DNA of 49,802 nucleotides from Solirubrobacter phytolaccae (GTDB lineage: Bacteria; Actinomycetota; Thermoleophilia; Solirubrobacterales; Solirubrobacteraceae): positions 1 to 49,802 of the forward strand of contig NZ_JAPDDP010000057.1 of the NCBI RefSeq assembly GCF_027587195.1. The letters are read 5' to 3'. The position numbers and the translations under genes are program-made. Each line of letters opens with the position of its first letter. Within the stretch, counting starts at the first letter, position 1. The notes under the pieces were generated by a model. That model saw only the letters and a list, made by a program, of their open reading frames with translations. It was not told the DNA's origin and made no database searches. Positions 45,126 through 49,802 of the stretch are shown piece after piece.

Positions 45126-48100
45126 TCAGCGCGAAGATCGGGCGAGCGCCAGGGCGCGCGAGCGGGAGCGGCCCGCCAGGCCGCCGCCGGCCATCACGAG
45201 CACGAGCGCGGCGACGCCGCCCGCGATCTCCCAGGGCCATGGTGAGGGCGGGTGCGCGTAGGCCACCGCCGCGCTGTCGGCTTCGAAGGCGTATTCCTCG
45301 CGGCGCTGCTCGGCGTGCTGCACGGCCTGCATCGGTTGCACCTGCGGCGCTTCGACCGCCTGGACCTGGAGGCCCTGCGGCGGCGTCGGTGGGGCGGGCG
45401 GGACGGGCGGCTTGGGTGCGGGGGCGACCGGCGGGCGGGCCGGGTCGGGCGCGGGCGGCGGGACCGGCACGGCCGGGGTCGTCGGGCCGGGGCCCGCAGA
45501 GGCGGGGGCGGGCGCGGGGGACTCGGGCACCGGGTTCGGCTGTCCGGGCTGGGGCTGCGGTTGGGCCGGTGGGTTCGACGTCGCCGGGGCGGGGTCGGAG
45601 ACCGTCGGCGGGTTCGCGGCGGGCGGTTCGGGGGTGGGGGTGGGCTTCGGCTGGTCGTCGGGCGGGCGGATGTTCGGGAACGCGCAGGTGCCGGGCGGGA
45701 TCGGGATCGTCCGGAGGCCGTCGAGCCTGGGGGTCGGGGTCACGCGGACCGGGTTGGTGACGCGCCGGCCGAAGGCGGTGACGCTGATGTCGACCGTGCC
45801 GAGCGCGAGCGGGCAGATGAAGCCGCGGGGGTCGTCGACGACGTTGCCGGCCGGGTCGAGGATGACCTGGGGGAGACCGCCGTTCTCGCGCCCGCCCGGG
45901 CGGACCGCCACGAAGCGGGCGATGCGGGTGTCGGCGGAGGTGAAGGCCAGGGCGGTCGGGACGAACGTCTCGCACGACTGCAGGAAGAAGCGGCACTGGT
46001 CGACCAGCGGGTCCGAGGTGGTGCTGGGGCTGGCGGGTTGGAGCGGCTCGCTGGGAGCGGGGGACATCAGGAACCGGCGCGGGCTGGGGTCGGTGGCGAC
46101 GACGAACAGCGGGATCGCCCAGCCGAGCGGGATCGCGCGCGAGCCCTGGTCGAGCTCCAGGCCGTCCAGGAGCGGCTCGGACACCACGCCGACGGGCGCG
46201 ATGCCGGTCGCCGGGTCCCAGCTCCCCACGGCGACGTCGACCATCATCAGCGCGGCGTTGGTCTGGCGGGTGGTCTCGTCCTCCTCGTCCTCGGGCCCCA
46301 CCGTGAACTTCCGGGAAGGCGCGTAGCCGAGTGTCGAGGACTGCAGCAGCGTGAGCCGAGCGGCGGCGCCGGGCGCCTGAGCCACGCTCTGGGAGAGCAC
46401 GCCTCCGAAGTACTCGTCGGCGGGATCGTCCACGCCGGCGGTCGCGACATAGGCCGAGGCGCGGCCGGCGAGCAGCGCGATCTGGTCGGCGGCGTCCTCG
46501 GCGGGCTTCGCGCGCTGGCTGTTGTCGAGGGGCACGCTGCCGACCACGACAGAGGGGAACCCGGCCACGCGCGCCTGCTCGATCGTCGCGCGGATCCACT
46601 GCGCCTGCGGACCTTCGGGCCCGCCCTCGAGCCGGCCCGCGGCGTTGTCGATGGCGACGATCCGGACCGTGCCTGCGGGCGCCTTGACGTCGAACGCGAA
46701 CGTGGTGCGCGCCGCACCCGCGACCGCCGGGCCGGGCTGCAGCACGCTGGCCACGTCGACGCCCGCCGGCGCCTCGCCCGTGCCCTGCGGCGCGGCCGCG
46801 GTGGCGAAGGCCGACGCGAACGCCTCCGCGCCGCCGCCGGGAACATCGCCGGGACCGGGCAGCACGTACGTCGGCACGCCGGCGCCCTCGGCGAGCTGGC
46901 GGTAGCGGCGCGCCCCGCCCGGGTCGAGCGGCTCGCCGCCGAGCGAGGCACGCCCGCCGCCGATGAGCAGCGCCGCGGGCCCGGCGCCGCCGGCCGTCAG
47001 GGCACGCACGCGGGTGATCGCGGCCGAGAGGTGCGCGTCGGGGCCGTACCCCTGTCCGGCGGCGCCGCCGCACCGGTCCAGGCACGCCGGGTGGCCGCCG
47101 ACCGCGAGCCGCACCGAGGCGGCCGGCGCGGGCAGCTCGGCGGGCTCCGACGGCGCGGCGGGAGTGGGAGCGACGAGTGTGCCACGGTCCAGTCGGCGCA
47201 CCGAGGCGAGCCCGCCGAGGGTCGGGGCGTCCGGACCGCTCCGGTTGTAGGGCCTCGTCGAGGTGTCGGACACGCCGCCGAGGAGGAAGCCGCTGCCGTC
47301 GCCGTCGACCAGGATCGCGCGCACGTTGGGCGTCATCTCCGGCAGGTCACGGCCGCCCGAGCGCTGGAAACGCGACCGGTCCAGGTCGACCCAGCCGTCC
47401 GTCGTCTCGCGCAACGCGACCGCGTCGATCGGCGGCGGGGCGAGCAGCGCCGGGCCCTGCTCGTCGATCTGCTCGTCGTCAAGGTCGACCGGCTCCGGCA
47501 GCGGGACCGGCTCGGAGGTCGCGGACACGATCGACCGGACGGTGCCGTCGGCGCCGCGGAACGCGGCGAGCGCGAACGGGTGCAGGTCCAGCGGCTCGGC
47601 GGTCGGGCGCCACGGCGCCGCTTCGTTGTCGCGCGCGAAGCGGCCGTCCACCGCGACGCCGCCGCCGGCGACGGTCGCGACCGTGCGGACCGCGGCGGGC
47701 AGCCCCGCGGCGGCCATGCGGGCGCGCAGGTCATCGTCACGCGTGTAAGCGTCACCGCCGCCGGACGGCTCGCCGACGTAGAGCCCGTCGGTCGTCGCCA
47801 GCAGCGGCGTGCGGCCGTTGAACGCGACCCCGGTGATGTGGGTCGGATCCGGCGCCGTGGCCGGGAGCGACAGGACGCGCCAGTTGTAGCCGTCGCCGCG
47901 CACGATCAGCCCGTTGAGGCCGACCGCGATGCAGTCGAGCGGGTCGGAGGGCGTGCACGCGAGCGCGAGGACGGTGTCCTCGATCTTCAGCGCGTCGAAG
48001 TTGACGACCCGCATCGGCGGCAGCTGCCGGTCCTCGAGCACGGCATCGAAGCTGAGCGGGTCGGCGTTGGTCGTCATCAGCGAGCCGGCGCTCCCGCCCG

Positions 48101-49712
48101 CGATCAGCAGGTTCGGGCGCGGCCAGACGAGGACGAGCGGCGGCGCGCGGCTCTCCAGCAACGGCGTGTACGACTGCGACCACCCGCGGCCCGGCGCGTA
48201 AAGCAACGCGCCCGAGGTGCGGGCCACGGCGAACACGCGGCCGTCGCCGTTCGGGGCGCCGGCCGCCGTCACGATCGCCTCCACCGCGGGGACCGGCTCC
48301 GAGGCCGACGACGCGCCGGTCGCGGCGCGGCTCACCGCGCCGAACGCGACCGTACCGCCGGTGAAGCCCGTGCCGTCGGCGGCGAACGCGATCGCCTGCG
48401 TGGTCGAGCTGCCGTCCTCGCCGATGCCGTCGCGCAGCGCGAACGCCTCACCCTCCAGCGCCGCGTAGCCGCCCTGGCGCTGGGCGTCACGGGCGCGCGC
48501 GGACGCGGCGACTCCGCGATCGACGGGTGCGCTGATCTGGCGCGCGCCGAACTTCGCGTCCGCCGTCGCGGCCGTCGCCACCGAGCGGTAGCCGCGGGCG
48601 CCGGCGGCGAGCTCGAAGCCGAGGGGGTGATCGCACAGCGGCTGCGCGTCGCACCAGCGGCCGTCGAGGGTGAGCACCGGGGCAGCGGGCGTTGCGGTTG
48701 CGGTCGCGGTCGCGGTGGGTGTGGCCGTGCCCGTGGCGGTCGCGGTCGGCGTGGCCGTGGCGGTCGCCGTCGACGTCGCGGTGGCGGTCCCCGTGGCCGT
48801 TGCGGTGGGCGTCGGCACCGCGGGCTCGGTCACCTTCAGCCGCTCAGTCAGGTCGATCGGTGCCGTCGCCCCGGTCGGCGTGACGCGCAGATCGATCCAG
48901 ACGCCGTCGGCCGTGGCGGTGAGCGGGTCGGCGGGCGCCGCGGCGACCTCGACCTTCGCGACCGCGGTGCTCAACTCGTCGTCGAAGCTCACGGGCACCC
49001 AGCGCGGCCCGGCCGGATCGCGGCGCAGCAGGACGACGCGGTCGCCGACCGTCGTCGCCAGCATCCACGCGCGCGCGGGCCCGGCGGCCGCCAGCGCGAC
49101 GGGACGGACGGGGTCCGGCGCGTCGATCGGCTCGCGCTGCCAGCCGCCGGCGTCCAGGCGCAGGACCGCGCGGCCGGTGCCGTCGGCGATCGTCGGCGCG
49201 ACGAACGTGGCCGGCGTGCCCCCACCGATCACCGCCAGCAGCGTGCGGGCGGTCGCGGCGGCCGGGTCGCCGCCGACCAGCTGCTCGTCGGCCGCGAGCT
49301 CGGCACCCGGATCGGGCGCGGCGGTGAACGCGGCGCCGGGCGCCCGCGTGAACAGCCGCGTCGGCGCGGCGAGCAGGACCGCGCCGTGCCCGTCGGCGGT
49401 CATCTCACCCGCGTGCTGCGGCGCCGCGCCACCGACCGGCGCGCCGGTCGCCAGGGGCGCCGTGGACCAGGCGCCGCTCGCCGCGCGCGTGAGGACGACC
49501 GTCTCGTTGCCCGCGCGGCCGAGCGCCCACGCGTGCGCGCCCGCGCCCGTGGTCTCGATCCCGAACGGCACGAGCGTGCGCGCCCCGCCCGGAACCTCCG
49601 GGCGGGTGGACCATGGCGCGGGCGCGGCGGGAGCGCCGCCGTCCTGCGCGAGCGCGAGGGCAGCGCCGGCGACCGCGAGCACCACCGCGACAAGGGCCGG
49701 CCAGCGCCTCAC
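45126..49712 (-). CDS. very large membrane-anchored surface protein (propeller and phosphoesterase-like regions)
   Basis: 1,528 residues from a GTG. Signal peptide (WPALVAVVLAVAGAALALA), then a beta-rich region of propeller style. A Thr/Ala/Pro/Gly repeat linker follows (about 300-342; TATATPTATATGTATPTATA), then more propeller-like blades (GRVFAVARTSGALLYAPG, NGLIVRGDGYNWRVLSLP). A region beginning VRLAVGGHPACLDRCGG and containing LLIGGGRASLGG and YVLPGPGDVPGG resembles a calcineurin-like phosphoesterase in which most metal-binding His/Asp residues are missing. A Pro-rich stalk of about 120 residues and a C-terminal helix with basic anchor (WEIAGGVAALVLVMAGGGLA) complete it. It is probably displayed on the cell surface. 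No enzymatic function is claimed. Confidence 0.75.
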   Translation of the reverse strand: MRRWPALVAVVLAVAGAALALAQDGGAPAAPAPWSTRPEVPGGARTLVPFGIETTGAGAHAWALGRAGNETVVLTRAASGAWSTAPLATGAPVGGAAPQHAGEMTADGHGAVLLAAPTRLFTRAPGAAFTAAPDPGAELAADEQLVGGDPAAATARTLLAVIGGGTPATFVAPTIADGTGRAVLRLDAGGWQREPIDAPDPVRPVALAAAGPARAWMLATTVGDRVVLLRRDPAGPRWVPVSFDDELSTAVAKVEVAAAPADPLTATADGVWIDLRVTPTGATAPIDLTERLKVTEPAVPTPTATATGTATATSTATATATPTATATGTATPTATATATATPAAPVLTLDGRWCDAQPLCDHPLGFELAAGARGYRSVATAATADAKFGARQISAPVDRGVAASARARDAQRQGGYAALEGEAFALRDGIGEDGSSTTQAIAFAADGTGFTGGTVAFGAVSRAATGASSASEPVPAVEAIVTAAGAPNGDGRVFAVARTSGALLYAPGRGWSQSYTPLLESRAPPLVLVWPRPNLLIAGGSAGSLMTTNADPLSFDAVLEDRQLPPMRVVNFDALKIEDTVLALACTPSDPLDCIAVGLNGLIVRGDGYNWRVLSLPATAPDPTHITGVAFNGRTPLLATTDGLYVGEPSGGGDAYTRDDDLRARMAAAGLPAAVRTVATVAGGGVAVDGRFARDNEAAPWRPTAEPLDLHPFALAAFRGADGTVRSIVSATSEPVPLPEPVDLDDEQIDEQGPALLAPPPIDAVALRETTDGWVDLDRSRFQRSGGRDLPEMTPNVRAILVDGDGSGFLLGGVSDTSTRPYNRSGPDAPTLGGLASVRRLDRGTLVAPTPAAPSEPAELPAPAASVRLAVGGHPACLDRCGGAAGQGYGPDAHLSAAITRVRALTAGGAGPAALLIGGGRASLGGEPLDPGGARRYRQLAEGAGVPTYVLPGPGDVPGGGAEAFASAFATAAAPQGTGEAPAGVDVASVLQPGPAVAGAARTTFAFDVKAPAGTVRIVAIDNAAGRLEGGPEGPQAQWIRATIEQARVAGFPSVVVGSVPLDNSQRAKPAEDAADQIALLAGRASAYVATAGVDDPADEYFGGVLSQSVAQAPGAAARLTLLQSSTLGYAPSRKFTVGPEDEEDETTRQTNAALMMVDVAVGSWDPATGIAPVGVVSEPLLDGLELDQGSRAIPLGWAIPLFVVATDPSPRRFLMSPAPSEPLQPASPSTTSDPLVDQCRFFLQSCETFVPTALAFTSADTRIARFVAVRPGGRENGGLPQVILDPAGNVVDDPRGFICPLALGTVDISVTAFGRRVTNPVRVTPTPRLDGLRTIPIPPGTCAFPNIRPPDDQPKPTPTPEPPAANPPTVSDPAPATSNPPAQPQPQPGQPNPVPESPAPAPASAGPGPTTPAVPVPPPAPDPARPPVAPAPKPPVPPAPPTPPQGLQVQAVEAPQVQPMQAVQHAEQRREEYAFEADSAAVAYAHPPSPWPWEIAGGVAALVLVMAGGGLAGRSRSRALALARSSR

Positions 49713-49802
49713 GGTGTCGCCCTCCGGCGAGTGCGCGGCGCGGCGAGGGGCGTGCCGCCGCGCCGGGGCACGGTCGCCGCCGCCGCGAGAAGTCGGAGGC
49801 CA

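Noticed and set aside
43930-47085. A 1,051-codon frame overlapping the CHAP and surface-protein genes
   Set aside because: Arg/Pro/Gly-rich alternative frame of two real genes; no motif of its own.
48690-48815. Regular short repeats that could suggest a CRISPR array
   Set aside because: They are an in-frame hexanucleotide microsatellite coding for Thr/Ala/Pro/Gly, with no spacers and no cas genes.

Overview
The window looks like chromosomal DNA of a very high-GC actinobacterium. The GC-rich third codon positions, frequent GTG/TTG starts, 4-bp ATGA/GTGA gene overlaps and gene content (fused acyl-CoA carboxylase, ECF sigma with a zinc anti-sigma, CHAP and CAP secreted proteins) are compatible with the Solirubrobacterales/Thermoleophilia. 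The lineage is inferred from style and is not proven.

Left part, 1-9.4 kb: the C-terminus of a LuxR-type regulator; a patatin/methyltransferase pair; a WTP-repeat membrane protein divergent from an ECF sigma factor with its 57-aa zinc anti-sigma; a GAF-PAS-PAS-GGDEF-EAL cyclic-di-GMP enzyme translationally coupled to a flavin-type PPOX protein; a DDAH-family hydrolase; a secreted CAP protein; and a membrane protein with an NTF2-like tail.

Purine operon, 16.5 to 9.4 kb on the minus strand: the three xanthine dehydrogenase subunits, an 8-oxoguanine-deaminase-like amidohydrolase, a one-chain fusion of adenine deaminase with OHCU decarboxylase, and 5-hydroxyisourate hydrolase. All six are coupled by short overlaps. 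Together they would take adenine, hypoxanthine, xanthine and 8-oxoguanine to urate, and then process the products of urate oxidation. No uricase is visible.

Central part, 16.6-28.4 kb: a roughly 1,850-residue single-chain acyl-CoA carboxylase with eukaryote-like layout; a minus-strand operon of methyltransferase, FAD oxidoreductase and a double glycosyltransferase whose second half is GpgS-like; a secreted M28 peptidase; and an acyl-CoA-dehydrogenase-like protein coupled to a polysaccharide deacetylase. An intact tRNA-His(GTG) follows.

Integrated element, 28,436-43,581: a perfect 76-bp direct repeat of the tRNA-His 3' half plus its terminator bounds a 15.07-kb island. It carries a tyrosine integrase at one end, paired GGAACAA repeats inside both ends, an excisionase-like protein, a replication-relaxation protein, a duplicated palindrome block, a long hairpin, a broken GIY-YIG nuclease gene and a second, broken integrase. 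Its cargo looks like defence or DNA metabolism: a UvrD-type helicase next to a frameshifted AlbA_2 protein, a possible PD-(D/E)XK nuclease, and a 1,353-residue protein that appears to combine a DUF6602/restriction-fold head, a helical repeat body and a PIN-like region. This last protein, lying between two integrase copies, is the best candidate for an undescribed system.

Right part, 43.6-49.8 kb: a secreted CHAP-domain protein and a very large membrane-anchored surface protein with propeller-like, Thr/Ala/Pro-repeat and degenerate phosphoesterase-like regions.
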